Assembly: GCA_963752325.1 (NCBI GenBank)
Contig: CAVVXU010000005.1
Coordinates: 372,001-436,000 of the forward strand
Direction: 5' to 3'
Origin: CAVTJL01 sp963752325
Lineage (GTDB): Bacteria; Pseudomonadota; Alphaproteobacteria; Geminicoccales; Geminicoccaceae
DNA: 64,000 nucleotides
The notes under the pieces were generated by a model that was not told where the DNA came from, made no database searches, and worked only from the letters and a program-made list of their open reading frames with translations. A program made the position numbers and the translations under genes. This document shows positions 1 to 10,357 of the stretch, piece by piece (position 1 is the stretch's first letter; each line of letters starts with the position of its first letter).

Positions 1-83
1 TCGATCATCTACTTCCTGATCATCCTGACGCTGAGCTTCGTCTTCTACAACGTGATGATCCGCGTCGGCACGGGAGACCGCCG

Positions 84-87
<4 letters not shown>
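1..87 (+). CDS. ABC transporter permease, C-terminal end (GlpP-like, partial)
   Basis: Only the last 28 codons lie in the window. They form a hydrophobic helix followed by a short basic tail ending in Gly-Asp-Arg-Arg, the usual end of a MalF-type sugar/glycerol permease. The stop codon overlaps the start of the next permease gene by 4 bases (ATGA), as in coupled permease pairs. By context (a second permease, a DUF2160 protein and a binding protein follow) it is probably the GlpP-like subunit of a glycerol importer; that identity is inferred from the neighbours. Confidence 0.7.
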
Positions 88-884
<797 letters not shown>

Positions 885-908
885 CAACCATGAACGGGGT
901 CGCTGATC

Positions 909-1203
909 GTGGATCGCTTCGCGAAGCTCGTCCAGTCGATGTATTGGACTTGGCCCACCGCGGTGTTCTTCGCAGCAATCGCCCTCATGCTCGTCATCAT
1001 GACGATCCTCGAGATCGTCCGGCCGACGGTCGAGCGCAAGGGCCTGCTGCCGATCCCGACGACGCGCGGCGATCGCCTCTTCATCGGTCTTCTCGGCGCC
1101 GCCTGGATCCATCTGGGCTGGCTCGCGGCTGCTGAGCCTGCCGCTCTGGTGCGGCTCGATCGTGGCCTGCCTCTGGCTTGTGATCGTGATGCGCTTCGGC
1201 TGA
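909..1203 (+). CDS. DUF2160 small membrane protein of the glycerol transporter locus
   Basis: Small inner-membrane protein of about 97 residues starting at GTG 909. The YWTWPTAVFFAAIALML segment is the first helix of the DUF2160 family, which is found almost only between glpQ and glpV in alphaproteobacterial glycerol transporter operons. Its role is unknown; an accessory transporter subunit is plausible. One indel near 1128 shifts the frame. After it the other frame gives a second helix ending at the TGA at 1201-1203, matching the two- to three-helix topology of the family. The gene lies 24 bases after the permease gene and 107 bases before the binding-protein gene. Confidence 0.72.
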
Positions 1204-1310
1204 GGCGCCCACGAATGGAAGCGGCGCGGGGTATCCCTTCCCCCGCCCGCGACGACACGGACCGGCCTCGCCGGCCGGCAACCAGGAAGGCGCATCCGGG
1301 AGTTCTAGAC

Positions 1311-3087
1311 ATGACGAAATGGCATCTCGGCAGAAGGAAGTTCCTGCTCTCGTCGGCTGCGGCCGGCGCGACGCTCGCCCTGCCGAGCATCGTCCGCGCC
1401 CAGGACACGAGCGCTGCGATCCAGAAGTGGCTGGACGAGTTCCAGCCCTCGACGCTGACCCGCGACCAGCAGGTCAAGGAGCTGGAGTTCATCGCCAACG
1501 CGGCGCAGCCCTTCAAGGGCATGAAGATCAACGTCGTCTCGGAGACGCTCGACACCCACGTCTACGAGTTCCAGACGTTGGCCAAGGCCTTCAGCGAGAT
1601 CACCGGCATCAATCTGACGCACGACTACATCCAGGAAGGCGATGTCGTCGAGAAGATCCAGACGCAGATGCAGTCGGATCAGAACATCTACGATGGCTGG
1701 ATCAACGACAGCGACTTTATCGGCACCCACTTCCGCTACCAGAAGACGGTTATCCTCACCGACTGGATGGCCGGTGCCGCGAAGGGCGTCACGCTGCCCA
1801 CGCTCGACGTCGACGACTTCATGGGCAAGAGCTTCACGACCGCCCCGGACGGCAAGCTCTACCAGCTGCCCGACCAGCAGTTCGCCAACCTCTACTGGTT
1901 CCGCTACGACTGGTTCCAGCGCCCCGACCTCAAGGAGAAGTTCAAGGCGAAGTACGGCTACGAGCTGGGCGTGCCCGGTCAACTGGTCGGCCTACGAGGA
2001 CATCGCCGCCTTCTTCACCGACGACGTCAAGGAGATCGACGGCGTCAAGATCTACGGCCACATGGACTATGGCAAGAAGGACCCGTCGCTGGGCTGGCGG
2101 TTCACCGATGCCTGGCTCAGCATGGCCGGCGAAGGCGACAAGGGCATCCCCAACGGCCTGCCGGTCGACGAATGGGGCATCCGCATGGAGGACTGCCGGC
2201 CGGTCGGCTCCTCCGTGACCCGCGGCGGCGGCGCCAACAGCCCGGCCGCGGTCTATGCGCTCCAGAAATACATCGACTGGCTGAAGAAGTACGCGCCGCC
2301 CGAGGCGCCGGGCATGACCTTCTCCGAGGCCGGGCCGGTGCCGGGCCAGGGCACCATCGCCCAGCAGATCTTCTGGTATTCGGCCTTCACCGCGGCCTCG
2401 ACCAAGCCGGGCCTGCCGGTGATGAACACCGATGGCACGCCCAAGTGGCGCATGGCGCCGTCGCCGCACGGGCCCTACTGGGAGAAGGGCATGAAGCTCG
2501 GCTACCAGGATTGCGGCTCCTGGACGTTCCTCAAGTCGACGCCCGAGGAGCGGCGCCAGGCGGCTTGGCTCTACGCCCAGTTCTGCGTCTGCAAGACGAC
2601 CTCGCTGAAGAAGGCTCTGGTCGGCCTGACGCCCATCCGCGACAGCGACATTCGCGCCGAGGCCTTCACCGAGCGGGCGCCCAAGCTCGGCGGGCTGGTC
2701 GAGTTCTACCGGAGCCCGGCTCGCGTCGCCTGGACGCCCACCGGCAACAACGTTCCCGACTACCCCAAGCTGGCGCAGCTCTGGTGGGCGAACGTCGCCG
2801 AGGCGGTCACGGGCGAGAAGACGGCGCAGGAGGCCATGGACAATCTGGCGAAGCAGCAGGACCAGATCCTGGCCAGGCTCGAGCGCGCCAAGATCGGCGG
2901 CGACTGCGCGCCCAAGCTCAACAAGGAGACGAGCGCCGAGGACTGGTTCGCGAAGTCCGAGGGCGGCACGCGCTCGCCCAAGCCCAAGCTCGCCAACGAG
3001 AAGCCGGAGGGCGTCACGGTCGACTACGACCTGCTGCTGACGGCCTGGAAGGAAAACAAGGTGATGCCCGACAGCGTCAAGGGCTGA
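1311..3087 (+). CDS. Extracellular glycerol/sugar-binding protein (GlpV-like), one frameshift
   Basis: Periplasmic solute-binding protein, about 592 residues, larger than most family 1 binding proteins but normal for the GlpV type. The N-terminus carries a twin-arginine signal (GRRKFLLSS, then an Ala-rich stretch and a VRAQD cleavage site), so export of a folded protein by Tat is likely. One extra base near 1977 breaks the frame inside a Val-Asn-Trp-Ser segment; removing it joins the two halves. The start at 1311 places the signal peptide at the N-terminus. As the last gene of the transporter operon it should deliver substrate, probably glycerol, to the two permeases upstream. Substrate assignment rests on synteny. 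Confidence 0.82.
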
Positions 3088-3095
3088 GCAAGGGC

Positions 3096-3126
3096 GGCCG
3101 GCGGCGGGCCATGCCCGCTGCCGGCC
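3096..3126 (+). terminator. Terminator-like hairpin after the glycerol transporter operon
   Basis: A 14-base arm (3096-3109) pairs with 3113-3126 with a single mismatch around a 3-base loop, 8 bases after the binding-protein stop. There is no real T-run, so Rho-independent termination is only possible; the hairpin may instead stabilise the mRNA end. Confidence 0.45.
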
Positions 3127-3229
3127 ATCTGCTTCGCCGGCCTCGCGATCGCTGAGCGCGTCAACGCTCCATTAAGGATCACGGGGCAATACTCGAGAGC
3201 ACGTCCCAAGGACCGCTCTTCGGGTATCG

Positions 3230-6200
3230 ATGTCGGCAGCAATCGAGCCATGCGCGCATCTGACCGGCCGGCTTCTCGAGGCCGGACTCGGGGCCGCGCT
3301 TCTGCTCGACAGCCAGGGGCGCGTGCTCCAGGCAAATCGCGCGGCCCGCACCCTTCTCCGGCTGCCGGCCGAGCCGCTTGACCTTCTCCCGCTCTGCACG
3401 CGCCTGACAGGCCCGCTGGGCCCGGCCCTGCGCCGGGCGCTGCGCGCAGGCCGCCCGACCTGGACGGTGCTCCGAACCGCGCGGGGCCGTCGGCTGAGGC
3501 TGCGTCTCGTGCCGGTGGGCCCCTCGCCGGCCTCCGTCGCGACGCTCCTCGCCTTCCTCGAGCCGCTTCCCGGCACGCACCCGAGGCGTGCCGGCGGCGA
3601 CGCGGCCGCCGTGCCCGAGGCCCTCTATCGGCGGATAGCGCACCAGCTGCCGACACCTTGGGTCCTCAAGACCTCGAGCCTCGAGATCCTCGACTGCAAC
3701 CAGCCCTTTCTCGACAAGCTCGGCCTCTCGAGAGCCACGGTGGCAGCTCAGCCCATGGACCGGCTCGTGCCACCGGACCTGGCCCGCGAGCTCGAGATCC
3801 ACGACCGCGAGGCCATCGATGAGGCGACGACCTCGCGGATCGATCACGTCCTCGAGCAGCCCGGCGGCGCACGGCAAATCCTCCGGCTGACCCGCGTGCC
3901 GCTGGGCCGTCCGGACAAGGTCGGCGGCGCGCTTCTCGTCGTCCTGGACGATGTGACCGAGCGGCTGAGGACGGCCGACGGGCTCGCCGTGGACGGCGGG
4001 CTCGTCCAGGCGATCCTCGACTACATGCCCGGCATGATCGCGCTCAAGGATGCGCACACGCGGCGCTTCCTCTTTGCGACCGGCACCGATCGGGTGCTGG
4101 AGGGCGGGTCGCCCCGCGCCCTCGTCGGCCGGACTGCGGCCGAGGTCTACGAGCCCGAGCTCGCGGCCGGGATCGAGGCCTCGGAGGATCGGCTCCTGGC
4201 GGGACCGAGCCGGGTCGTCGACAAGCGCTTCCCCCATTCCGTGGGGGGCAGGATGCACTGGTTCTTCTCGCGCAAGCTCGTGGTGCCCGATGCCGGCGGC
4301 ATGCCCCGCTACATCCTGACCTTCAATCTCGACATCACCCGCGAGGTCGAGGCCGAGCGCGGCCTCGACCGCACCAACCGGTTCCTCGACGCGCTTCTCG
4401 ACACGACGCCGGCGCTGCTTTCGGTCAAGGACGTGAGCACCCGTCGCTACGTGCGGGTGAACCACACCTTCTGCCGCGTCATGGGCGTGGCGCCCGAGCA
4501 GATCCTGGGCCGCTCGGCCGTCGACCTCGAGGTCGAGAACGCGCCGACGCACGAAGCCGCCGACAACCGCCTCGTCGCCAGCGACAGCGAGCCCCTCGAG
4601 CAGGTGTACGAGACGACCACCGTGCTCGGCCGGCGCTGGCTCAAGGCGCGAAAGGCGCTCGTCAGGGACGAGAGCGGCCAGCCGACCCACATCCTGACCC
4701 TCGCCGACGACATCACCGACCGTGTGCTGGCGCAGCAGCGGCTCGCCGCGAGTCGCACCTTCCTGAGCTCGATCGTCGAGCACCTGCCATGGCCGTTGAC
4801 CGTGCAGGAGATCGAGACCGGGCGCTTCGTGCTGGCGAACCTCGCGAGCCAGGACGGCGGCCTGCCGGCGGGCCCCGCCCTGCTGGGCAAGCGGGCCCGC
4901 GACGTGCATGCGCACGCCTACGCCCAGCGCATGGAGGAGCTGGACCGCCGCCTCCTCGCCTCCTCGGCCAACCGGGTCGACGAGGAGATCGTCGACCACA
5001 GCCGACAGGCGCCCGCATGGCATCACGTGCGAAAGGCCGTCATCCCCGACGAGAGCGGCAACGGCCGCTATATCCTGACCATCGACGAGGACATCAGCGA
5101 CCGCCGGCGGATGCTCGAGGAGCTCTCGCGAAGCGAGGCGAGCCTGCGCCGCTCGCAGGCGATCGCCCGGATCGGCTCGTGGCGCCGCGAGGTGACCGGC
5201 AGCCGGATCGAGTGGTCGGAGGAGATGTACCGGCTTCTCGGCGTCGAGCGGTCGGGGAGCGATCTCTCCCTCAAGACCGTGCTGAGGCAGGTGCTGCCCG
5301 AGGATCGCCAGCGTCTGAGGGTGCTGGGCCGCCTCGCCCTGCTCGCCGGCGCCGAGCGCCAGAGCGTGGTCGTGCGTGCCCGGCGCGGCGACGGCGCCAT
5401 TCGCTACCTCAACATTGACGCCGAGATCGAGCCCACGGCGAGCGACGGCGCCTCGGTCCTCATCGGCACCTGCCAGGACGTGACCGAGCGCATCGAGACC
5501 GAGCGCAGCATCTACCATCTGGCGCACCACGACGCGCTCACGGCGCTTCCCAACCGCCTGCTCTTCGACGATCGCCTGGGCGCCGCCGTCACGGCCGCGC
5601 AGCGCCATGCCTCGGGCCTGGCGCTCCTCTGCCTCGATCTCAACGACTTCAAGGGCGTCAACGACACGCTGGGCCACGCCACGGGCGACGACCTGCTCCG
5701 ACTGGTGGCGGCCCGCCTGCGCGAGCTCGTGCGCGAGACGGATCTCGTGGCCCGCCTGGGTGGCGACGAGTTCGCCGTCATCCAGCACGACACGACGCGC
5801 ACCAGCGTCGCCGCGACCCTCGCCTCGCGGCTCATCGAGGGGCTGAGCTCACCCTTCCGCATCAACGGCCAGGAGCTCTTCACCTCCTGCTCGGTGGGCA
5901 TCGCCATGCTGGGCTCGCCGCCGGCCAACCCGGCCGAGCTGCTGCGTCAGGCCGACATGGCGCTCTACGAGGCCAAGGCCGCCGGCCGTGGCTCGTTCCG
6001 CTTCTTCTCGCCCGACATGAACGCGCATTTCCAGGAGCGGAAGCTGATCGAGACCCGGCTCAGGAACGCGGTTGCCTCCGGCGCCCTCAGCCTCGCCTTC
6101 CAGCCGCAGGTGGCGCTGGCCACGGGCGAGCTTGTCGGCGTCGAGGCCCTGCTGCGCTGGCACGACGGCGAGCTCGGCCAAGTGAGCCCCGACCGGTTCA

Positions 6201-6826
6201 TTCCGGTGGCCGAGGAGACGGCCCAGATCCTCCAGCTGGGCGAGTACGTCCTGCGTGAGGCCTGCGCCCAGGCGCGGGCGTGGCGTGAGGCGGGTGTTCC
6301 CATCGCCCGTGTGGCGGTCAACCTGTCGCCCGCCCAGTTCGCCTATCAGGACCTTGTCGAGATGGTGAGCCAGATCCTTCTCGAGACGGGTCTCGCCGCC
6401 TCCGCCCTCGAGCTCGAGATCACCGAGAGCATGCTGATGCGCGACCGCTCGGCAGCCGTCTCGACGCTCGAGGCGCTGCACGCGCTGGGCGTCAACATCG
6501 CCCTCGACGATTTCGGCACAGGCTACTCCTCGCTGAGCTACCTCAAGCGCTTCCCGCTCGACAAGATCAAGATCGACCGCTCGTTCGTGATCGACCTGCC
6601 GGATGACCCGGACGACGTGGCCATCGCCCGGACGATCATCAGCCTCGGCCGCGCCCTCGGCCTGCGGGTGGTCGCGGAAGGGGTGGAGACGGCGGAGCAG
6701 CGCGACTTTCTGGTGCGCGAAGGCTGCGACGAGGCACAAGGCTTCTTCTTCGCCCGGCCGACGACGGCAGCCGAGCTACCGGCCCTCCTGGACCGTCGCT
6801 CCCGCTGCCTCACCCTCGCGCGCTGA
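3230..6826 (+). CDS. Multi-PAS diguanylate cyclase/phosphodiesterase (GGDEF-EAL)
   Basis: Cytoplasmic cyclic-di-GMP signalling protein of 1198 residues with no obvious membrane segment. The N-terminal 750 residues hold a series of about six PAS-like sensor units, recognisable by repeated unit ends such as YILTFNLDIT, HILTLADDIT and YILTIDEDIS. The cyclase domain has an intact GGDEF motif at residues 844-848. The phosphodiesterase domain has EAL at 972-974 and the DDFGTGYSS metal/loop-6 motif from about 1093. Both domains look active, so it could make or break c-di-GMP depending on the sensor state. The reading frame is uninterrupted. It stands alone, 142 bases after the transporter and ahead of the stress operon. 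The signal it senses cannot be read from sequence. Confidence 0.93.
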   Translation: MSAAIEPCAHLTGRLLEAGLGAALLLDSQGRVLQANRAARTLLRLPAEPLDLLPLCTRLTGPLGPALRRALRAGRPTWTVLRTARGRRLRLRLVPVGPSPASVATLLAFLEPLPGTHPRRAGGDAAAVPEALYRRIAHQLPTPWVLKTSSLEILDCNQPFLDKLGLSRATVAAQPMDRLVPPDLARELEIHDREAIDEATTSRIDHVLEQPGGARQILRLTRVPLGRPDKVGGALLVVLDDVTERLRTADGLAVDGGLVQAILDYMPGMIALKDAHTRRFLFATGTDRVLEGGSPRALVGRTAAEVYEPELAAGIEASEDRLLAGPSRVVDKRFPHSVGGRMHWFFSRKLVVPDAGGMPRYILTFNLDITREVEAERGLDRTNRFLDALLDTTPALLSVKDVSTRRYVRVNHTFCRVMGVAPEQILGRSAVDLEVENAPTHEAADNRLVASDSEPLEQVYETTTVLGRRWLKARKALVRDESGQPTHILTLADDITDRVLAQQRLAASRTFLSSIVEHLPWPLTVQEIETGRFVLANLASQDGGLPAGPALLGKRARDVHAHAYAQRMEELDRRLLASSANRVDEEIVDHSRQAPAWHHVRKAVIPDESGNGRYILTIDEDISDRRRMLEELSRSEASLRRSQAIARIGSWRREVTGSRIEWSEEMYRLLGVERSGSDLSLKTVLRQVLPEDRQRLRVLGRLALLAGAERQSVVVRARRGDGAIRYLNIDAEIEPTASDGASVLIGTCQDVTERIETERSIYHLAHHDALTALPNRLLFDDRLGAAVTAAQRHASGLALLCLDLNDFKGVNDTLGHATGDDLLRLVAARLRELVRETDLVARLGGDEFAVIQHDTTRTSVAATLASRLIEGLSSPFRINGQELFTSCSVGIAMLGSPPANPAELLRQADMALYEAKAAGRGSFRFFSPDMNAHFQERKLIETRLRNAVASGALSLAFQPQVALATGELVGVEALLRWHDGELGQVSPDRFIPVAEETAQILQLGEYVLREACAQARAWREAGVPIARVAVNLSPAQFAYQDLVEMVSQILLETGLAASALELEITESMLMRDRSAAVSTLEALHALGVNIALDDFGTGYSSLSYLKRFPLDKIKIDRSFVIDLPDDPDDVAIARTIISLGRALGLRVVAEGVETAEQRDFLVREGCDEAQGFFFARPTTAAELPALLDRRSRCLTLAR

Positions 6827-6860
6827 CCCGCTCCGGCGGAGCGATATCCGCGCCGATCCC

Positions 6861-6888
6861 TAATCCAGCGCACATCCCCGAGCGTAGA
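6861..6888 (+). promoter_or_regulatory. Putative RpoE (ChrR-type ECF sigma) promoter of the FAD-oxidoreductase operon
   Basis: TAATCC (6861-6866), 16 bases, then CGTAGA (6883-6888). The same -10 and spacing, with TGATCC at -35, occur before the convergent partner operon. The form resembles the TGATC/CGTA-type promoters of the alphaproteobacterial singlet-oxygen sigma factor. The leader to the GTG start at 6992 is about 100 bases. Confidence 0.65.
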
Positions 6889-6991
6889 GAGCGGTGCCGC
6901 TTTGGCGATCGGCCGATCGGCATGGCGCCCGTCGGCTCTTCCTCCCCCAGGGCCGACGGGCGATCCTCAACGATGGCCGCGGAGCTCGCTG

Positions 6992-8323
6992 GTGCAGATC
7001 TGTATCGTCGGGAGCGGAATTTCTGGCCTTGCGGCCGCGTTGCTCCTCCACGCGGAGCACGAGATCACCCTTCTGGAGGCGGAGGAGCGCGTCGGCGGCC
7101 ACAGCCATACCGTGGACGTCGTCACCAAGGACGGACCGATCCCGGTCGATACGGGCTTCATGGTCTACAACGAGATCAACTACCCCGAGCTCACCCGGCT
7201 GCTCGCCCATGTCGGAGTCGCCACTGATCCTACCGACATGTCCTTCTCGACCAGCATCGGCGGCGGCCGGCTCGAATATGGCTGCAGCTCGATCAGGAGC
7301 CTGTTCGCTCAGCCGCGCAATCTCGTCAGCCCTTCCTTCCTCGGCATGCTGCGCGATATCCGGCGCTTCAACCGGGCGGGACGGCTCTTTCTCGACAGCG
7401 GTGAGGAGGAGGCACTCTCGCTCGCCGGCTTTCTCGAGCGCCAGCGCCTCGGCCGGGCCTTCCGCCACGCCTACATCCTGCCGATGGCGGCGGCGATCTG
7501 GTCGGCGCCGCCATCGGCCATCCTCGACTTTCCGGCGCGCAGCTTCCTGCGCTTCTTCGACAATCACGGCCTCCTCTCGATCAACGGCCATCACCGCTGG
7601 CGCACCGTGCGGGGCGGCTCGCGGGAGTATGTGCGGCGGCTGACGGCACCCTTCCGCCACCGCATCGTCACCGGTGCCTCCGTCCGTGCGGTCGAGCGCA
7701 GCGATCTCGGCGTGCACGTCCATGTCGAGGGCGGACGGACGATGCGGTTCGACCACGTCGTGCTTGCGACGCACGCCGACCAGACCGCACGGATGCTGGC
7801 CGACGCGGATGCCGAGGAGCGCCGCATCCTCGGCGCCTTTCGCTATCAGCCCAACACCGCCATCCTGCATCGGGACGTGCGGCTGATGCCACGGCGGCGG
7901 GCCGCCTGGGCGAGCTGGAACTATCTGGGGCCCGCCATGTCCTCCTCGGCCAGCCGGGTGTCCGTCACCTACTGGATGAACAGCCTGCAGCGCCTGGGGA
8001 CAGACCAGCCGGTCCTGGTCTCGCTCAACCCGCTGCGCGAGCCGGACCCGGCCACGGTCCACGCCGCCATGACGTACGACCATCCGGTGCTCGATCAGGC
8101 GGCGGTCGCCGCGCAGGCGCTGATGCCGCGCATCCAGGGCCGGGGCGGCATCTCCTATGCCGGCGCCTGGCTCGGCTACGGCTTCCATGAGGACGGGCTC
8201 GTCTCGGGCCTCGCGGCGGCGCGAGGGCTCGGTGGCCGGGCGCCCTGGCACGTTCCGCACCGTGCGCCCGCAGTCGCGGCCGGCTTCGGCCTGCCGGAGC
8301 GGGTGGCAGCGCAGGCCCTATGA
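6992..8323 (+). CDS. FAD-dependent amine oxidase-family oxidoreductase of the singlet-oxygen/lipid operon
   Basis: Flavoprotein of about 443 residues. The start is chosen at GTG 6992 because it places the dinucleotide-binding motif (VGSGISGLAAALLL) at residues 6-19, with a GGAG ribosome site 7 bases upstream; the reading frame extends further 5' without family sequence. After the Rossmann motif come the family's typical EA-x-x-R-x-GGH-SHT and the DTGFMVYNE region. In Rhodobacter, Shewanella and Vibrio this family is encoded with DUF1365 and CFA-like proteins under RpoE-ChrR; in Rhodobacter sphaeroides the locus has been linked to methylated and furan fatty acids. Desaturation or oxidation of a methylated acyl chain is therefore the inferred job. 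The stop overlaps the next start by 4 bases. Confidence 0.85.
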   Translation: MQICIVGSGISGLAAALLLHAEHEITLLEAEERVGGHSHTVDVVTKDGPIPVDTGFMVYNEINYPELTRLLAHVGVATDPTDMSFSTSIGGGRLEYGCSSIRSLFAQPRNLVSPSFLGMLRDIRRFNRAGRLFLDSGEEEALSLAGFLERQRLGRAFRHAYILPMAAAIWSAPPSAILDFPARSFLRFFDNHGLLSINGHHRWRTVRGGSREYVRRLTAPFRHRIVTGASVRAVERSDLGVHVHVEGGRTMRFDHVVLATHADQTARMLADADAEERRILGAFRYQPNTAILHRDVRLMPRRRAAWASWNYLGPAMSSSASRVSVTYWMNSLQRLGTDQPVLVSLNPLREPDPATVHAAMTYDHPVLDQAAVAAQALMPRIQGRGGISYAGAWLGYGFHEDGLVSGLAAARGLGGRAPWHVPHRAPAVAAGFGLPERVAAQAL

Positions 8324-9117
8324 GGCGAGCACCGCTCCGCTCGTGCCTCTATCGCGGGGTGGTGACGCACCACCGGCTGATGCCGGTCGCGCACCGCTTC
8401 CGCTACGACACCTTCTCGCTCTGGCTCGATCTCGACGAGCTCGGGACGATCGGCCGATGCCTCACGCTGCTCTCGGTCGAGCGCCCCAACATCATGAGCT
8501 TTCGAGCCCGCGACCACGGCCGGCGCGACGGCTCGCCGCTCAAGCCCTGGGTGGTCGAGACGCTTGCCGCCAGGGGCATCCGCCTCGACGAGCCGCGGAT
8601 CATGCTTTTGTGCTTTCCCCGCCTCTGGGGCTACGTCTTCAACCCGCTCAGCATCTACTTCTGCTATGAGCGCGGCGACCGGCTCGCGGCGATCCTCTAC
8701 GAGGTCAAGAACACCTTCGGCGAGCAGCACTGCTACGCCCTGCCAGTGGCGGCCGTGCACCACTCGGACGCCCTGATCAGGCAGGGCTGCGACAAGGCCT
8801 TCTATGTCTCGCCCTTCATCCCGATGGAGGCGCGCTACCGTTTCCGGCTGCGCGAGCCGGGAGAGCGTCTGACGATCGGCATCCGGGAGTACACGGACGA
8901 GGGCTGTGTTCTTGTGGCGAACCAGACCGGGAGCCGGCTGCCGCTGACCGATCGCAGCCTCGCAGGCTGTCTGGCCGGTAATCTTCTCGTGACAATCAAG
9001 GTCATCGCGGCGATCCACTACGAGGCTTTGCGGCTGTGGCTCAAAGGCGTGCGTCTCGTCCCGCGGGAGGGCGCCGGGCCCCGGCCGGCAAAGCCGCCTG
9101 TGTCCGATCATGCATGA
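8320..9117 (+). CDS. DUF1365 domain-containing protein
   Basis: A 265-residue protein, full length for DUF1365. Family signatures include the N-terminal LYRGVVTHHRLMPVAHRFRY, the FNPLSIYFCY segment and VSPFIPMEARYRF. No biochemical activity is established for the family. It nearly always sits between the FAD oxidoreductase and the CFA-like methyltransferase, so a role in handling or modifying the same lipid is inferred. The start overlaps the upstream stop by 4 bases (ATGA) and the end overlaps the next gene by 8 bases, so the three are translationally coupled. The frame is intact. Confidence 0.88.
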   Translation: MRRAPLRSCLYRGVVTHHRLMPVAHRFRYDTFSLWLDLDELGTIGRCLTLLSVERPNIMSFRARDHGRRDGSPLKPWVVETLAARGIRLDEPRIMLLCFPRLWGYVFNPLSIYFCYERGDRLAAILYEVKNTFGEQHCYALPVAAVHHSDALIRQGCDKAFYVSPFIPMEARYRFRLREPGERLTIGIREYTDEGCVLVANQTGSRLPLTDRSLAGCLAGNLLVTIKVIAAIHYEALRLWLKGVRLVPREGAGPRPAKPPVSDHA

Positions 9118-10357
9118 GCCCACGATGACGAGCGAGCAGAACGACTTGACGGTCGGTGTCCTGGCGCACCGGCCCTGGCGCGGATGGTCTCCGGGCCTCC
9201 GCATCATCCTGGCGCTGGCGCGGCACCTCCGGCGCGGCAGCCTGCACCTGCGCCTCCCCGACGGCACCACGCGCAGCTTCCGTGGTGACGAGCCCGGGCC
9301 CGAGGCGAGCCTGCGCCTCGCCAACGGCAGCGTCGCCCGCCGCTATCTCCTGGGCGGCAGCGTCGGCTTCGCAGAAGGCTACATCGCCGGCGACTGGGAT
9401 TGCGACGATCTGCCGACGCTGCTCGAGCTCCTGGACCGCAACCAGGACGCCTGGGGCCGCGGCTATCACGGCAGCCGGCCGCACCGCTGGCTGCGGCGGC
9501 TGCAGCACGCCCTGCACGGCAACGACCGCCAGGGCAGCCGCCGCAACATCCACGCCCACTACGATCTCGGCAACGCCTTCTTCGACGCCTGGCTCGACCC
9601 CTCCATGCTGTATTCGGCCGCGCGCTTCGAGACGGACGAGGAAGCGCTGGAGCAGGCGCAGCTCAACAAGTGCCGTCGTCTCGCCAGGCTCATCGGCCTG
9701 GCACCGGGGCACCGGCTGCTCGAGATCGGCAGCGGCTGGGGTGCCTTCGCCATCCTCGCCGCACGGGAGTTCGGCGCCCGGGTCACCAGCGTCACCGTGT
9801 CCCCGGCACAGCACGAGCTGGCGCAGCAGCGCGTCTTCGAGGCGGGCCTGGCCGAGCGGGTCGAGATCCGGCTTCAGGACTATCGGGATGTCAGCGGCCG
9901 CTTCGACCGCCTGGCCTCGATCGAGATGTTCGAGGCGGTGGGCGAGCGCTACTGGCCCACCTTCTTCGCCAAGCTGCGCTCGAGCCTGACACCGGACGGG
10001 CGCGCCGGGCTGCAGATGATCACGCTCGCCGATCGCCACTTCGCCGACTACCGCCGCAGCCCCGATTTCATCCAGCGCTACGTCTTCCCCGGCGGCATGC
10101 TGCCCTCGCCGACGGCGCTGGCGCGCGAGTATGCGGCCGCCGGCCTGGAGCCGGTGACGACCGAAGCCTTCGGTGCCGACTATGCCCGTACCCTCGGCAT
10201 CTGGCGGGAACGCTTCCAGGCCGCCTGGCACGACATCACCGGGCTCGGCTTCGACGAGCGCTTCCGCCGCATCTGGCACTACTATCTCGCCTATTGCGAG
10301 GCCGGCTTCCGCACCGGCTCGATCGACGTCGTCCAGACCGTGCTGAGGCCGAGCTGA
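9110..10357 (+). CDS. Cyclopropane-fatty-acyl-phospholipid synthase family methyltransferase
   Basis: SAM-dependent methyltransferase, 415 residues from ATG 9110 (a second ATG at 9125 is also possible). Family marks are HYDLGNAFFDAWLDPSMLYS ahead of the catalytic domain, the SAM-binding LLEIGSGWGAF near residue 203, and SIEMFEAVGERYW. The enzyme adds a methylene or methyl group to the double bond of acyl chains in membrane phospholipids. Within this operon it could be a true Cfa or the methylase that makes methylated unsaturated acids (UfaM-type in Rhodobacter); I cannot separate these by eye. The frame is intact. Confidence 0.88.
   Translation: MHEPTMTSEQNDLTVGVLAHRPWRGWSPGLRIILALARHLRRGSLHLRLPDGTTRSFRGDEPGPEASLRLANGSVARRYLLGGSVGFAEGYIAGDWDCDDLPTLLELLDRNQDAWGRGYHGSRPHRWLRRLQHALHGNDRQGSRRNIHAHYDLGNAFFDAWLDPSMLYSAARFETDEEALEQAQLNKCRRLARLIGLAPGHRLLEIGSGWGAFAILAAREFGARVTSVTVSPAQHELAQQRVFEAGLAERVEIRLQDYRDVSGRFDRLASIEMFEAVGERYWPTFFAKLRSSLTPDGRAGLQMITLADRHFADYRRSPDFIQRYVFPGGMLPSPTALAREYAAAGLEPVTTEAFGADYARTLGIWRERFQAAWHDITGLGFDERFRRIWHYYLAYCEAGFRTGSIDVVQTVLRPS

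Noticed and set aside
3179..5788. Very long open frame (869 codons) on the minus strand opposite the PAS-GGDEF-EAL gene
   Set aside because: It is an antisense shadow caused by high GC at third codon positions; it has no domain and low-complexity Arg/Ala/Gly composition, while the plus strand has clear motifs.
6829..6843. Terminator after the PAS-GGDEF-EAL gene
   Set aside because: Only a 6-base stem with a 3-base loop and no T-run.
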